DNA of 64,000 nucleotides from Nonomuraea solani (GCF_900108335.1 NZ_FNVT01000004.1:124001-188000), one strand, 5' to 3'. Positions 20,196 to 29,735 are shown, counted from the stretch's first letter. A program made the numbers and translations. Notes: generated by a model not told the origin, from the sequence alone.

Positions 20196-20848
20196 GCCTC
20201 CGGTGCCTTCCATCCCTTGGCCTTGGCGACCTTCAGGCCCTCCAGCGAGGCGCCGGCGGCCGACGGGCCGTCGCCCGCGAGGTCGTCGGGCAGGCCGGCG
20301 AGCACGCGCGAGGCCTCCTTGAAGGTGCACAGCTTCTTCGGGCCGCGCGTGGGCCGCACGTCCTTGCCGTCACGCAGGTCGTCCACGAGTTGCTTGGCCG
20401 ACTCGGGCGTCTGGTTGTCGAAGAACTCCCAGTTGACCATCATCACGGGGGCGAAGTCGCAGGCCGCGTTGCACTCCAGGCGCTCCAGCGAGATCTTGCC
20501 GTCCGGAGTCGCCTCCTCGTGACCCACGCCGACGTGCTCCGACAGCTCGTCCCAGATCTCGTCGCCGCCCATGACCGCGCACAGCGCGTTGATGCACACG
20601 CCGACGTGGAAGTCGCCCGCGGGCTTGCGCTTGTACATGGTGTAGAAGGTCGCCACACCGGTGACCTCGGCCTTGCTGAGGCCCAGCATCTGCGCGCAGA
20701 ACTCCTGCCCGTCGTCGGAGACGTAGCCGTCCTCCGACTGCACGAGGTGGAGCAGCGGCAGCAGCGCCGACCGCGTCTTCGGATAACGCCCGATGATCTC
20801 CTTGGCGTCCCGCTCGAGACGCTCACGGATTTCCGGTGAGTAAGTCAT
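20192..20848 (-). CDS. nuoE: NADH-quinone oxidoreductase subunit E
   Basis: This 218-aa thioredoxin-fold subunit holds the [2Fe-2S] cluster N1a. The four ligands are in HVGVCINALCAVMGG and ECNAACDFAPVMMVN. An N-terminal helical part (SPEIRERLERDAKEIIGRYPKTRSALLPLLHLVQ) and an alanine-rich C-terminal tail are typical. A 64-bp gap separates it from nuoD, one of the few spacers in this operon. Confidence 0.96.
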   Translation of the reverse strand: MTYSPEIRERLERDAKEIIGRYPKTRSALLPLLHLVQSEDGYVSDDGQEFCAQMLGLSKAEVTGVATFYTMYKRKPAGDFHVGVCINALCAVMGGDEIWDELSEHVGVGHEEATPDGKISLERLECNAACDFAPVMMVNWEFFDNQTPESAKQLVDDLRDGKDVRPTRGPKKLCTFKEASRVLAGLPDDLAGDGPSAAGASLEGLKVAKAKGWKAPEA

Positions 20849-20912
20849 GAGCGCACCTCCGGCGCCCTCATGACTTGCGTGCTGTGTCTAATTGTGTGCT
20901 CGACAAGCTCGC

Positions 20913-22238
20913 TCACCTGTCCACACCTCCCATGACGGGGTCGATAGAAGCCACCGCGGCGATGACGTCGGCGATCTGGCCGCCCTCCGCCATCGCGGGG
21001 AAGCTCTGCAGGTTGCAGAAGGACGGCTCGCGGAAGTGCACGCGGTAGGGCCGCGTGCCACCGTCGCTGACCACGTGCGCGCCGAGCTCGCCCTTGGGCG
21101 ACTCGATGCTGGCGTACGCCTGCCCGGCCGGCACCCTGAAGCCCTCGGTCACCAGCTTGAAGTGGTGGATGAGGGCCTCCATCGAGGTGCCCATGATGTG
21201 GGCGATGTGGTCGGGCGAGTTGCCGAACCCGTCGGGGCCGAGCGCGAGCTGCGCGGGCCAGCCGATCTTCTTGTCCTCGATCATCACCGGGTCGCCCTTG
21301 AGGGGCCCCGCGATGCGGTCGAGCGCCTGCTCGACGATCTTGAGGGACTCCTCCATCTCCTTCATGCGGACGAGGTAGCGCGAGTAGACGTCGCAGCCGC
21401 GCTCGGTGGCGACGTCGAACTCGTAGGTCTCGTAACCGCAGTAGGGCTGCGACTTGCGCAGGTCCCACGGGAGGCCGGCGGCGCGCAGGATGGGGCCGGT
21501 GACGCCGAGCGCCATGCAGCCGGTCAGGTCGAGGTAGGCCACGTCCTTGGTGCGGCGCACGTAGACGGGGTTCTCGTCGAGGAGCTTGCGGATGTCCTTG
21601 ATCCGCTTGGGCATCTCCTTGAGGAACTCGCCGACCTTGTCGACCGCGCCCGCGGGCAGGTCGACGCTGACGCCGCCCGGCCTGATGTAGGCGTGGTTCA
21701 TGCGCAGACCGGTGATGTACTCGAACAGGTCCATGATCATTTCACGATCGCGGTACCCGAAGAGGAACGGCGTGGTCGCGCCCAGCTCCATGCCGAACGT
21801 GCCCATCGCGACCAGGTGCGAGGCGATGCGGTTGAGCTCCATCATCATCACGCGGATGGCCTGCGCCCGGTCGGGGATACGGTCCTCGATGCCGAGCAGC
21901 TTCTCCACACCGAGGCAGTAGGCGGTCTCGTTGAAGATCGGCGAGAGGTAGTCCATGCGGGTCACGAACGTGGTCCCCTGGGTCCACGTCCGGTATTCCA
22001 TGTTCTTCTCGATGCCGGTGTGCAGGTAGCCGATGACGCCGCGCGCCTCGGTGACCGTCTCACCGTCGAGGGTCAGGACCAGGCGGAGCACGCCGTGCGT
22101 GGACGGGTGCTGCGGGCCCATGTTGACGACGAGGCGCTCCTCCTCGGAGTCGCGCACACCGGTGACGACCTCGTCCCAGTCGGCGCCGGAGACCGAGTAG
22201 ACCTTGCCCTCGGTCGCCTCGTCATAAGCGGTGCTCAC
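20913..22238 (-). CDS. nuoD: NADH-quinone oxidoreductase subunit D
   Basis: This 441-aa 49-kDa-type subunit lines the quinone pocket with NuoB. The diagnostic [22 protein letters not shown] is present near residue 40. The quinone-contacting histidines there, [22 protein letters not shown] and the C-terminal DPVMGGVDR are all conserved. A GTG start at 22238 overlaps the nuoC TGA by 4 nt. Confidence 0.97.
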   Translation of the reverse strand: MSTAYDEATEGKVYSVSGADWDEVVTGVRDSEEERLVVNMGPQHPSTHGVLRLVLTLDGETVTEARGVIGYLHTGIEKNMEYRTWTQGTTFVTRMDYLSPIFNETAYCLGVEKLLGIEDRIPDRAQAIRVMMMELNRIASHLVAMGTFGMELGATTPFLFGYRDREMIMDLFEYITGLRMNHAYIRPGGVSVDLPAGAVDKVGEFLKEMPKRIKDIRKLLDENPVYVRRTKDVAYLDLTGCMALGVTGPILRAAGLPWDLRKSQPYCGYETYEFDVATERGCDVYSRYLVRMKEMEESLKIVEQALDRIAGPLKGDPVMIEDKKIGWPAQLALGPDGFGNSPDHIAHIMGTSMEALIHHFKLVTEGFRVPAGQAYASIESPKGELGAHVVSDGGTRPYRVHFREPSFCNLQSFPAMAEGGQIADVIAAVASIDPVMGGVDR

Positions 22239-22939
22239 GAGTAAGACCTCCTCTGATCCGGCGCGGGGATGGTGGCGCCGCGGTATTCGACCGGGATGCC
22301 GCCCAGCGGGTAGTCCTTGCGCTGCGGGTGACCGTCCCAGTCGTCCGGCATCATGATCCGCGTGAGGCCGGGGTGACCGTCGTAGACGATGCCGAAGAAG
22401 TCGTACGCCTCCCGCTCGTGCCAGTCGTGACCAGGGTAAACGCTCACGGTCGACGGGATGTGCGGATCGCCGTCAGGCGCGCTGACCTCGACGCGCACGC
22501 GCCGGTTGTGGGTGATCGAGCACAGGTGGATGACCGAGTGCAGCTCCTCGCCCACCAGGTGGGGGTAGTGCACGCCGGTCACGCCGAGCGAGAGCTCGAA
22601 GCGCAGCGCGGGGTCGTCGCGCAGCTTCTGGCAGACCTCGACCAGGCGCTCGCGCCTGACGTGCAGCGTCAGCTCGCCGCGGTCCACGACCACGCGCTCG
22701 ATGGCGTCGTCGAGGTCGAGGCCGTCGACGAGCTCGTCGAAGTAGCCGCCGTACGGGCGGGGCGTCGAGATCTGCGGGGCCCTGCGGACGACGAGGCCGC
22801 CGTAGCCGGAGGTGTCGCCGGAGTCCTGCGCCCCGAACATGCCGTGCCGGGCGACGGGCGCCTCGGGCACCGCCGGGACCGGGACCGCGGGGGTCTCCCC
22901 GCTGTCCGGGCTCCCGGGAAGGTTGTCGGGCGAGGTCAC
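22235..22939 (-). CDS. nuoC: NADH-quinone oxidoreductase subunit C
   Basis: This 234-aa 30-kDa subunit ends with the family signature [47 protein letters not shown] (read in two halves). The first ~60 residues are a proline-rich actinobacterial extension ([17 protein letters not shown]). I use the GTG at 22939, overlapping the nuoB stop by 4 nt, because the longer frame to 23425 is nuoB read out of frame. Confidence 0.95.
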   Translation of the reverse strand: MTSPDNLPGSPDSGETPAVPVPAVPEAPVARHGMFGAQDSGDTSGYGGLVVRRAPQISTPRPYGGYFDELVDGLDLDDAIERVVVDRGELTLHVRRERLVEVCQKLRDDPALRFELSLGVTGVHYPHLVGEELHSVIHLCSITHNRRVRVEVSAPDGDPHIPSTVSVYPGHDWHEREAYDFFGIVYDGHPGLTRIMMPDDWDGHPQRKDYPLGGIPVEYRGATIPAPDQRRSYS

Positions 22940-23487
22940 TTCGCGGCCCCCTGGTCGATCAGCGGCAGCGTGCGCAGCGCCTTCAGCTCGAGCTCCTCGA
23001 TCTGCTTGGCCCGGTGCGCGCCGAACTTCGTGTTCTGGATCTTGTCGTGCAGCTTCACGATCGCGTCGATCAGCATCTCGGGCCGCGGCGGGCAGCCGGG
23101 CAGGTAGATGTCGACGGGCACGACGTGGTCGACGCCCTGGACGATCGCGTAGTTGTTGAACATGCCGCCGCTGGAGGCGCACACGCCCATGGAGATGACC
23201 CACTTGGGCTCGGCCATCTGGTCGTAGATCTGCCGCAGGACGGGAGCCATCTTCTGCGACACGCGACCGGCCACGATCATCAGGTCGGCCTGGCGGGGAG
23301 ACGCCGAAGCGCGCTCCATACCGAAGCGCGCCAGGTCGTAGTGGGGGCCACCGGTGGCCATCAGCTCGATGGCGCAACACGCGAGGCCGAACGTGGCCGG
23401 CCATACGGAGTTCTTCCGCGCCCATCCGGCGGCCGCTTCGACCGTGCTGAGGATGAACCCGCTGGGCAGTTTCTCTTCAAGTCCCAT
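22936..23487 (-). CDS. nuoB: NADH-quinone oxidoreductase subunit B
   Basis: This 183-aa subunit carries cluster N2, the last electron donor to menaquinone. The ligands are the tandem cysteines in [12 protein letters not shown], the cysteine in [13 protein letters not shown] and the one in [10 protein letters not shown]. The start ATG at 23487 lies 4 bp after nuoA. Confidence 0.97.
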   Translation of the reverse strand: MGLEEKLPSGFILSTVEAAAGWARKNSVWPATFGLACCAIELMATGGPHYDLARFGMERASASPRQADLMIVAGRVSQKMAPVLRQIYDQMAEPKWVISMGVCASSGGMFNNYAIVQGVDHVVPVDIYLPGCPPRPEMLIDAIVKLHDKIQNTKFGAHRAKQIEELELKALRTLPLIDQGAAK

Positions 23488-23491
23488 TTTC

Positions 23492-23887
23492 TCAGTCCCA
23501 GTCCAGACCCTTGCGGCGCCACACGTACGCGTAGGCGACGAGCACGGTGACGATGAACAGCAGCATCTCGACGAGCGCGAACAACCCCAGGCCCGAGGAG
23601 AGCACCCGGCCGAGGTCGTCCGTCTGCGGCGCGAACGAGACGGCCCACGGGTATAGGAAGATGATCTCGATGTCGAAGACGATGAAGAGCATCGCCGTGA
23701 TCATGTATTTGAGCGGGAACCGTCCGCCACCGACCGGCTGGGGCGTCGGCTCGATACCGCATTCGTAGGCGTCGAGCTTCGCGCGGTTCCAGCGCTTGGG
23801 ACCGGTGAAGGGAGCGATGGCGACCGAGAAGATCGCGAAGCCCCCCGCGAGAACGGCGAGCACCAGGATGGGCACGTAAAGGTCCAT
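23492..23887 (-). CDS. nuoA: NADH-quinone oxidoreductase subunit A
   Basis: This 131-aa subunit has three transmembrane helices and the conserved [27 protein letters not shown] loop, which contains the cysteine near the quinone tunnel, followed by [13 protein letters not shown]. It is the first complex I subunit gene, 64 bp downstream of the menJ-like gene. Confidence 0.97.
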   Translation of the reverse strand: MDLYVPILVLAVLAGGFAIFSVAIAPFTGPKRWNRAKLDAYECGIEPTPQPVGGGRFPLKYMITAMLFIVFDIEIIFLYPWAVSFAPQTDDLGRVLSSGLGLFALVEMLLFIVTVLVAYAYVWRRKGLDWD

Positions 23888-23951
23888 CGCTACGCCTCCT
23901 CTGGAGTCGCCGCGCGCGCGGGCGCGCAGCCGGATCTGTTGATTGCGAGAT

Positions 23952-25190
23952 TCATGCTGGTGGGGCGACCTTCGAGAGTGCGTTAATGATCATGTCTGAC
24001 GCATCGCCTCGCCGGTCGGTGAGATTACCAAGGAGTTTGAGCGCGAAGCGCATCAGCCTAGGGTGAGGCAAGCCGTGCCTGGTCCCGAAGCTCATCACCC
24101 CGGGCTTCCCGATGGCTTCGACGAACAACCTCCCTAGCGTGAAATATCCGCCGTAAGCGCTCTTGAGCACCTGGGGATACGTCCGCAGGATCCGCTCGCG
24201 CTGCGCGGGAGTGGTGTTCTTGATCGCCTTGGCGATGACTTCGGCGGCGACTTCGCCGGTCTCCATGGCGTAGGCGATGCCCTCGCCGTTGAAGGGGTTG
24301 ATCGACCCGCCGGAGTCGCCGACGAGCATGAGGCCGCGCGTGTAGTGCGGCTGCCGGTTGAAGGCCATCGGGAGCGCGGCGCCGCGGATCGGGCCCGTCA
24401 TGTTCTCCTCGGTGAAGCCCCACTCCGGCGGCATCGAGCGGCACCAGCGGCGCAGCAGGTCGCGGTAGTCGATGTTGCCGAACTGCGCGCTCGTGTTGAG
24501 CAGCCCGAGCCCCACGTTGGAGGTGCCGTCGCCGACGCCGAACACCCAGCCGTAGCCGGGCAGCAGCGTGTCGCCGTCCCACAGCTCCAGCCAGGTCTCC
24601 AGGTAGTCGTCGTCGTGGCGGGGACTCTCGAAGTAGGTCCGCACGGCCACGCCCATCGGGCGGTCCTCGCGCTTGTGCAGGCCCATGCCCAGGGCCAGGC
24701 GGGTGCTGTTGCCGTCGGCGGCCACCACCAGGCGGCTGCGGTATTCGCGGCCGTCCTTGGTCTTCACGCCGATGATGTGCCCGCTGCGGTCGTCGAGGAC
24801 GGGGCCGGTGACGGTGACGCCCTCCATGAGGCGTACGCCGTTCTTGACCGCGTTGGCGGCCAGGATCTGGTCGAAGTCCTGGCGGGTACGGACGAGCCCG
24901 AAGTCGGGGAAGCGCTCCAGTCGCGGCCAGTCGAGCTCGAACCGCAGGCCACCGCCGACGACGCGCAGGCCCTTGTTCCTGATCCAGCCGGGGGCGTCGA
25001 TGTCGACGTCCATGTTCTGCAGCTGCTTGACCGCGCGCGGCGTCAGTCCGTCGCCGCAGACCTTCTCACGGGGGAACCTGGTCTTCTCCAGGAGGAGCAC
25101 GTCGATCCCGGACTGAGCGAGATACCAGGCGGTCGCGGAACCGGCGGGACCGGCGCCGACGACGATGACGTCGGCGTCTGGTGAGCTCAT
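23952..25190 (-). CDS. Geranylgeranyl reductase family FAD oxidoreductase (MenJ-like)
   Basis: This 412-aa flavoprotein has an N-terminal Rossmann motif (VIVVGAGPAGSATAWYLAQSG), the CGDGLTPRAVKQL stretch typical of the geranylgeranyl-reductase family, and the second FAD motif LMLVGDSGGSINPFNGEGIAYAMETG. MenJ-type enzymes saturate isoprene units of menaquinone. That role fits its place at the head of the nuo operon and the nearby polyprenyl synthase and menG, but substrate assignment is inference. The ATG is at 25190, with a Rex operator about 145 bp upstream. Confidence 0.88.
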   Translation of the reverse strand: MSSPDADVIVVGAGPAGSATAWYLAQSGIDVLLLEKTRFPREKVCGDGLTPRAVKQLQNMDVDIDAPGWIRNKGLRVVGGGLRFELDWPRLERFPDFGLVRTRQDFDQILAANAVKNGVRLMEGVTVTGPVLDDRSGHIIGVKTKDGREYRSRLVVAADGNSTRLALGMGLHKREDRPMGVAVRTYFESPRHDDDYLETWLELWDGDTLLPGYGWVFGVGDGTSNVGLGLLNTSAQFGNIDYRDLLRRWCRSMPPEWGFTEENMTGPIRGAALPMAFNRQPHYTRGLMLVGDSGGSINPFNGEGIAYAMETGEVAAEVIAKAIKNTTPAQRERILRTYPQVLKSAYGGYFTLGRLFVEAIGKPGVMSFGTRHGLPHPRLMRFALKLLGNLTDRRGDASDMIINALSKVAPPA

Positions 25191-25488
25191 GGTCGCGCCC
25201 GCTTCGCCATTCGTCGGCTACTCCGTGGCTCTCGGGCGTCGAGCTCCTGCTCTTGGCGGGTGGCTGTTGGCACGGTCACTGGACTCGTCCTGTCCTACAC
25301 GCTCGAAGGCCTCGGGGTGTCGCGCCTTCGTTCCTTTGTGAACCCCTTCACAAACTTGTCGGCCCGCAGTCTACTGCTTTTCCTGTACATAGTGGCAGTC
25401 GGGGTGCCGTTCTGTGATCGGAGAGGACGGTGTGTCGTCAGGGGCCACGGCGTCATGATCGTCACGCTAGCAGCCGGGCCCCCGGCAC
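25191..25488. promoter_or_regulatory. Control region of the menJ-like/nuo operon
   Basis: This 298-bp gap has no believable gene. It contains the Rex operator (25335-25354) and, just before it on the minus strand, a TAGACT hexamer at 25373-25368 that fits a -10 element. That would put transcription start near 25360 and the operator just inside the transcript, leaving a leader of roughly 170 nt. No clear -35 could be assigned. Confidence 0.5.
25335..25354. promoter_or_regulatory. Rex operator (NADH/NAD+-responsive) of the nuo operon
   Basis: The site is a perfect inverted repeat, TTTGTGAA-4-TTCACAAA, matching the established Rex consensus TTGTGAA-N4-TTCACAA. A Rex gene is present in this window (46253-46930). 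In Streptomyces coelicolor Rex is known to repress nuo, so this operon should be induced when NADH accumulates. Confidence 0.92.
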
Positions 25489-26361
25489 TCAGAGGCCCGC
25501 GAGCGAGGCGATGCGATCTCGAGACGCTTCTTCGTCGAGCGCGGCGTCACACAGGAGATCGAAGAACACGGAATAGCGATAGACCCGCTCCTCCGCCTCG
25601 ATCAACTCAAGGGCCGGATAGTCCTCCGTGTAGACCACGTCGCCCGAGATCGGCCCGAGTAGCGGCATCGAGGGAAATCCCAGGTGCACGAAACTCGATA
25701 AGTCGATCGGATGCGGCTGCTCCAGCAGCAGCATCCGAATCGTGATATTCGGCTGGTCTGAGAGTTTCAGCAGGTGGCGTAACTGCTCGTGCATCAGCGC
25801 CGCGTCGGCGCCGCCGAAGCGGCGCCGCAGGGCCGCCTCCTCCACCACCGCCGTGTAGGACAGCCGCTCATTCATCAGCAGTTGCTGGCGGCGCATCCGG
25901 GCCCGGGTCCTGCGCTCGATCACGGTGGGCGGGGCCAATTCCACCGAGCGGTAGAGCATCGCCATTTCGGTGGCGTACGCGCGGGTCTGCAGCAGGCCGG
26001 GCAGCACGTTGTTGTTCCAGGCCCTGATCGACGTGGCGCCGTCCTCCAGCCCGATGTACTCCAGCACGACCTCGGCCAGGACGTCGGAGTAGGACTCCCA
26101 CCATCCCTTGGGGGCGTGGTTGCCGGCCAGCTCCAGCAGCAGGCCGGCCTCGTCGCCGGCGGCCTCGTAATGCCGGAGGAGCCGGGCCACGTCCTTGGCG
26201 GAGGGGGCCACCTGTCCCGTTTCGAGCCGGGAGAGTTTCGAGGTCGACCAGTGCAGGGCCTGCGAGACCTGCACTCCGTTGAAACCTAGGTCTTCGCGCA
26301 GCCGCCGCAGCTCGGTGGCGAGTTTCCGGCGGCGGAGTATCGGATTGATTTCCCCGATCAC
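25489..26361 (-). CDS. XRE-family regulator with DUF5753 domain
   Basis: This 290-aa protein has an N-terminal helix-turn-helix (LRRLREDLGFNGVQVSQALHWSTSKLSRLETGQVAPS) followed by a ~180-residue DUF5753 domain (WWESYSDVLAEVVLEYIGLEDGATSIRAWNNNVLPGLLQTRAYA). These regulators are expanded in mycelial actinomycetes and are usually paired with a small DUF397 protein, which I do not see here. The start is GTG at 26361. Targets are unknown. Confidence 0.88.
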   Translation of the reverse strand: MIGEINPILRRRKLATELRRLREDLGFNGVQVSQALHWSTSKLSRLETGQVAPSAKDVARLLRHYEAAGDEAGLLLELAGNHAPKGWWESYSDVLAEVVLEYIGLEDGATSIRAWNNNVLPGLLQTRAYATEMAMLYRSVELAPPTVIERRTRARMRRQQLLMNERLSYTAVVEEAALRRRFGGADAALMHEQLRHLLKLSDQPNITIRMLLLEQPHPIDLSSFVHLGFPSMPLLGPISGDVVYTEDYPALELIEAEERVYRYSVFFDLLCDAALDEEASRDRIASLAGL

Positions 26362-26648
26362 TCAGCCCTCCTCTGCGACATTCCGCTGTATATGCCCATG
26401 GCAACGCGTGCGCAATCGTCGCCGGGAAGGGTGATTAGTGTTTCGCAAGGAGTCCCCGTCGTCATCTCTGCGGGAATTGCACGGGGCCGCCCTGCGGCAC
26501 ACCCTAAGGGTAGCCCGCAGGCAGGAAAGCGGGCCAGATCGGAAACGAGGTTTTCGCCAGACGCGTGCGGGCGGATGGTGGGACCCCATCCGCCCTTACC
26601 GCGAAGCACCCCGACTCTGACCAAGGAGCGGAAATTGGAGCCGCGGAC

Positions 26649-27386
26649 ATGACCGACGCTACTCGTGAGAGCGGAGATCGCAAGGGCGGATGGTCGCGAT
26701 TAGCGATCGCCGCGAACCGGTGGTTCTGGCGCAGATCCAACGACTACGCGAGGGGGCAAGGCTGGGAGGTCGACAGGTCCGACTGGGGCGGCAGGAGATA
26801 CCGCGACCCCAGGTTCGAGGCGCGCAAGAAGGAGCTCCTGGAGTCGCCGCCCGAGGAGCAGCCGACCAGCGAACCGCCTCCGCGCAAGTTCAGCCCCGGG
26901 GACGGGTTCCCCAGGAAGCATCCGAAGATCGCCAGGGCACACGACCTCATCGCCGCCGCGGGCCTGCTGTGGCGATGGCGGATCGAGATCGCCCTGGCCG
27001 TCGCCATTCCGATGGTCGCCATCCCGCTGGCGGACCGGCTGGGACTGGCGGCGACACTGCTGCTCGCGGGGGTGGCAGTGCTCGCCGGCGGTTCGCTCCC
27101 GCCCGTACGCAGGGTGATCGGCCGGGTGATGCTCCGGCACCGCTTCCAGGGGTTGTGCCTGCGTACGTCGATGCGCACGCCCGAGGGGCGCATGCCCCTC
27201 ATCATCCACACGCAGTCCACGCCGTACGGCACGGCGATGCTGATCTGGTGCCGATCCGGCATGAGCCCGGAGCTGTTCGAGGACTACATCCCCGAGATCC
27301 GGGTCGCCTGCTTCACCAAGGAGGTGACGTTCTACCGCCACCACCGCTGGGCCCACCTGCTCACGATTGAGCTCAGGCGGGCTTGA
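26649..27386 (+). CDS. Two-helix membrane protein resembling transfer-module proteins of actinomycete conjugative elements
   Basis: This 245-aa protein has a charged N-terminal half, two transmembrane helices (around [21 protein letters not shown] and [19 protein letters not shown]), and a C-terminal globular domain. That domain ends [28 protein letters not shown]. This ending resembles the segment upstream of the FtsK/TraB ATPase in actinomycete integrative elements (a '...HLVTVDVIRR'-like tail); this similarity is from memory and needs a profile search. I start at the ATG at 26649; the upstream extension is not protein-like. It converges on menG with a 14-bp overlap. No ATPase, integrase or replication gene is nearby. 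Confidence 0.6.
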   Translation: MTDATRESGDRKGGWSRLAIAANRWFWRRSNDYARGQGWEVDRSDWGGRRYRDPRFEARKKELLESPPEEQPTSEPPPRKFSPGDGFPRKHPKIARAHDLIAAAGLLWRWRIEIALAVAIPMVAIPLADRLGLAATLLLAGVAVLAGGSLPPVRRVIGRVMLRHRFQGLCLRTSMRTPEGRMPLIIHTQSTPYGTAMLIWCRSGMSPELFEDYIPEIRVACFTKEVTFYRHHRWAHLLTIELRRA

Positions 27387-28089
27387 ACCCCCTGTGCATG
27401 GCGACGATCCCCATCGTGAGATTGCGCCAGGCCACCCGTTCCCAGCCGGCGTCCTGGATCGTCCGGGCCAGCGTCGGCTGGTCGGGCCAGTCTCTGATCG
27501 ACTCGGCCAGGTATTCGTAGGAGTCGTCGTTGGACCCGAACACCTTGGCCATCTTCGGCAGCAGCCGCATCAGATATTCGCGGTAGACCCGGTCGAACGG
27601 GTCGAACGTCACGTGCGAGAACTCCAGGATCACCAGCCGCCCGCCCGGCCTGGTCACCCGGAGCATCTCCCGCAGCGCCTGCGCGGTGTCGTGCACGTTG
27701 CGCAGCGCCACCGAGATCGTCACCGCGTCGAACGCCTCGTCGGCGAACGGCAGCCGCAGCGCGTCGCCCGCGATGAACGGCACGCCCGCCCCCGTCAGCG
27801 CGTTGCCGCCGTGGCGGCGCACGCCGGTGCGCAGCATGCCGAGCGAGAAGTCGGAGGCGATGGCCCGCGCGCCCAGCGTGGTGAACGCGTCGGTGGAGGT
27901 GCCGGTGCCGGCTCCCAGGTCGAGCACGACCTCACCGGGCCCCGCGTCGACGGCGGCCGCCACCGCCTTGCGCCACAGCCTGACCTGCCCGAGCGAGATC
28001 ACATCATTGACCAGGTCGTAGCGCCGGGCGGTGCGATCGAACATCGCGGCGACCTCGTCCGGCTGTTTGTCCAACTGAGCGCGCGTCAT
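27373..28089 (-). CDS. menG: Demethylmenaquinone methyltransferase
   Basis: This 238-aa SAM-dependent methyltransferase performs the last step of menaquinone synthesis. It has the UbiE/MenG signatures [18 protein letters not shown], the SAM motif [15 protein letters not shown], and the later [33 protein letters not shown]. An ATG at 28089 and a GTG two codons upstream (28095) are both possible starts. It is functionally linked to the menJ-like gene and polyprenyl synthase of the nuo operon. Confidence 0.93.
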   Translation of the reverse strand: MTRAQLDKQPDEVAAMFDRTARRYDLVNDVISLGQVRLWRKAVAAAVDAGPGEVVLDLGAGTGTSTDAFTTLGARAIASDFSLGMLRTGVRRHGGNALTGAGVPFIAGDALRLPFADEAFDAVTISVALRNVHDTAQALREMLRVTRPGGRLVILEFSHVTFDPFDRVYREYLMRLLPKMAKVFGSNDDSYEYLAESIRDWPDQPTLARTIQDAGWERVAWRNLTMGIVAMHRGFKPA

Positions 28090-28195
28090 GCCCACAGCCT
28101 ATGGGGGCCGCGCCCCGCACAGGCTTAGAGGGGCTATCGGGACAATCAACGGAAAGTAGCCGCGAGACTACCCAACGTCTGCTAGAACTTGGCGA

Positions 28196-29401
28196 ATGCT
28201 TGCCCGTGTCGCCCTTGCGGCGATCATCGCCTCGGCCCCGGTCCCGCATTCCCGCGTCGTATCGGCCGACCCGATCGACAGCACCCCCCATGTGCTCGAC
28301 GGCATCGTCAACGCCATCACCGTCGTCGGCGGCACCGTCGTCGTGGGCGGCTCGTTCAGCGAGGTGAGCGACGCCGCCCGCACCACCACCTACCCGCGCG
28401 ACAACCTGTTCGCCTACGACCTGGCCACCGGCCGCGTGCTGCCGGGCTTCGCGCCGAGCGTCGCGGGCCCGGTCTACGGCCTGGCCGCGGGCGAGCGCGG
28501 CACCGTCTACGTCGGCGGCGAGTTCCACGGCGTCGACCAGATGCGCGCCAGGGCGCTGACCCGGCTCAGTCTCGCCGACGGCGCGCTCGTGCCCGGCTTC
28601 GCGCCGCGCATCGGCGGCGGCATGGTGACCTCGCTGGTCAGGCAGGGCACCAAGCTCTACGTCGGCGGCGACTTCATCAGCCCGCGCACCGCGCTGGCCC
28701 GGCTCGACGCGGCCACGGGCGCGGCCGACCCAGGCTTCACGATCACCCCGGACGGGCCGCTGACCTCGGCGGCGAAGGTCTACGCGCTGGCCGTCTCGCG
28801 CGGCCGGCTGGCCGTGGACGGCTCGTTCACGACGCTCGACGGCCATTCCCGGCCGCAGCTCGGGCTGATCGACATCAGCGGCCCCAAGGCCAGGGTCGCT
28901 CCCTGGCGCACCGAGGCGTACGCGAGCCGGTGCGCGACCGCGTTCCCGTCGTACGTGCGCGGCCTCGACTTCTCACCTGACGGCGACTATTTCGTGGTGG
29001 TCACCACCGGCGGCCCCAAGGGCGGGATGTGCGACACCGCAGCGCGATACGAGACCTACGCCAGGGGCGCGAACCTGCGGCCGACGTGGGTCAACGCGAC
29101 GGGCGGCGACTCGCTCTACTCGGTCGCGGTGACCGGCTCCGCGGTGTACGTGGGCGGGCATCAGCGCTGGCTGGACAATCCGCGGGGACGCGACTCCCGT
29201 GGGCCGGGCGCGGTCTCACGGCCGGGCATCGGCGCCATTCATCCGCGTACCGGAAAGGCGCTCAGTTGGAATCCAGGGCGGGAGCGAGGCATCGGTGTGA
29301 AGGCGTTTTACCCGCATAGCAGAGGACTACTTGTCGGTAGCGACACAACGAGACTCGGACGGGAGTACCATGCCCGGATTGGCATGTTCCCCCTGCCCTA
29401 G
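28196..29401 (+). CDS. Secreted beta-propeller-like repeat protein
   Basis: This 401-aa protein has a short signal peptide (LARVALAAIIASAPVPHSRVVSA). The rest consists of repeats built around VVVGGSF, VYVGGEFHGVD, LYVGGDF, LAVDGSFTTLDG and VYVGGHQ, each followed by a 'domain-domain-D-LATG' type turn. This delta-60/DUF5122-like pattern folds as a beta-propeller. Function is unknown and extracellular binding is likely. A single pair of cysteines (SRCATAF and GGMCDTA) could form a disulfide. Its stop overlaps the convergent DUF4229 gene by 4 bp. Confidence 0.8.
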   Translation: MLARVALAAIIASAPVPHSRVVSADPIDSTPHVLDGIVNAITVVGGTVVVGGSFSEVSDAARTTTYPRDNLFAYDLATGRVLPGFAPSVAGPVYGLAAGERGTVYVGGEFHGVDQMRARALTRLSLADGALVPGFAPRIGGGMVTSLVRQGTKLYVGGDFISPRTALARLDAATGAADPGFTITPDGPLTSAAKVYALAVSRGRLAVDGSFTTLDGHSRPQLGLIDISGPKARVAPWRTEAYASRCATAFPSYVRGLDFSPDGDYFVVVTTGGPKGGMCDTAARYETYARGANLRPTWVNATGGDSLYSVAVTGSAVYVGGHQRWLDNPRGRDSRGPGAVSRPGIGAIHPRTGKALSWNPGRERGIGVKAFYPHSRGLLVGSDTTRLGREYHARIGMFPLP

Positions 29402-29616
29402 TCGTCCTGCGGCTTCGGACGGTCGAGCCTGCCGCTGATACGTTCGCTCACCACATCGCGCTGCTTCGACAGCAGGACGTAGCTGGCTATGCCACTGATC
29501 ACGAATGAAGCCGCGATCAGTGCGAGCGGGTTTGTCAGGCCGAGCAGGTAGAGGACCCCCAGGGTCACGAGAAACAGGCCGATCCGCGACGCGGTGTAAA
29601 CGAGAACAGGACGCAC
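29398..29616 (-). CDS. DUF4229 small membrane protein
   Basis: This 72-aa protein has two transmembrane helices (VLVYTASRIGLFLVTLGVLYLLG and LALIAASFVISGIASYVLL) and a short basic, charged tail (KQRDVVSERISGRLDRPK). The pattern matches DUF4229, a family confined to actinobacteria that is often found near menaquinone genes. It starts at a GTG (29616). The role is unknown. Confidence 0.8.
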   Translation of the reverse strand: MRPVLVYTASRIGLFLVTLGVLYLLGLTNPLALIAASFVISGIASYVLLSKQRDVVSERISGRLDRPKPQDD

Positions 29617-29716
29617 AGGACGAGGTTACTCGGACCTGCGTAGCGGTCGCTCTTCGCATCGGACGCGAGCGCTGCTACTGTTCCCAGTTAGGGAGTTTCG
29701 TAAAGAAACACCCACG

Positions 29717-29735
29717 AGAGCCCCAAAGAGGCTCT
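29717..29735. terminator. Short hairpin in the bldC upstream region
   Basis: A perfect 6-bp stem (AGAGCC with GGCTCT) with a 7-nt loop sits in an AT-rich stretch between the DUF4229 gene and bldC. On the minus strand it is followed by a T-rich run. It may be a weak terminator or a regulatory structure. Confidence 0.3.

Noticed and set aside
26358..26465. A short minus-strand frame whose stop overlaps the DUF5753 regulator start by 4 nt
   Set aside because: The 4-nt overlap is suggestive, but the peptide has no recognisable pattern (not DUF397), and the longer version back to 26624 is non-coding in character.
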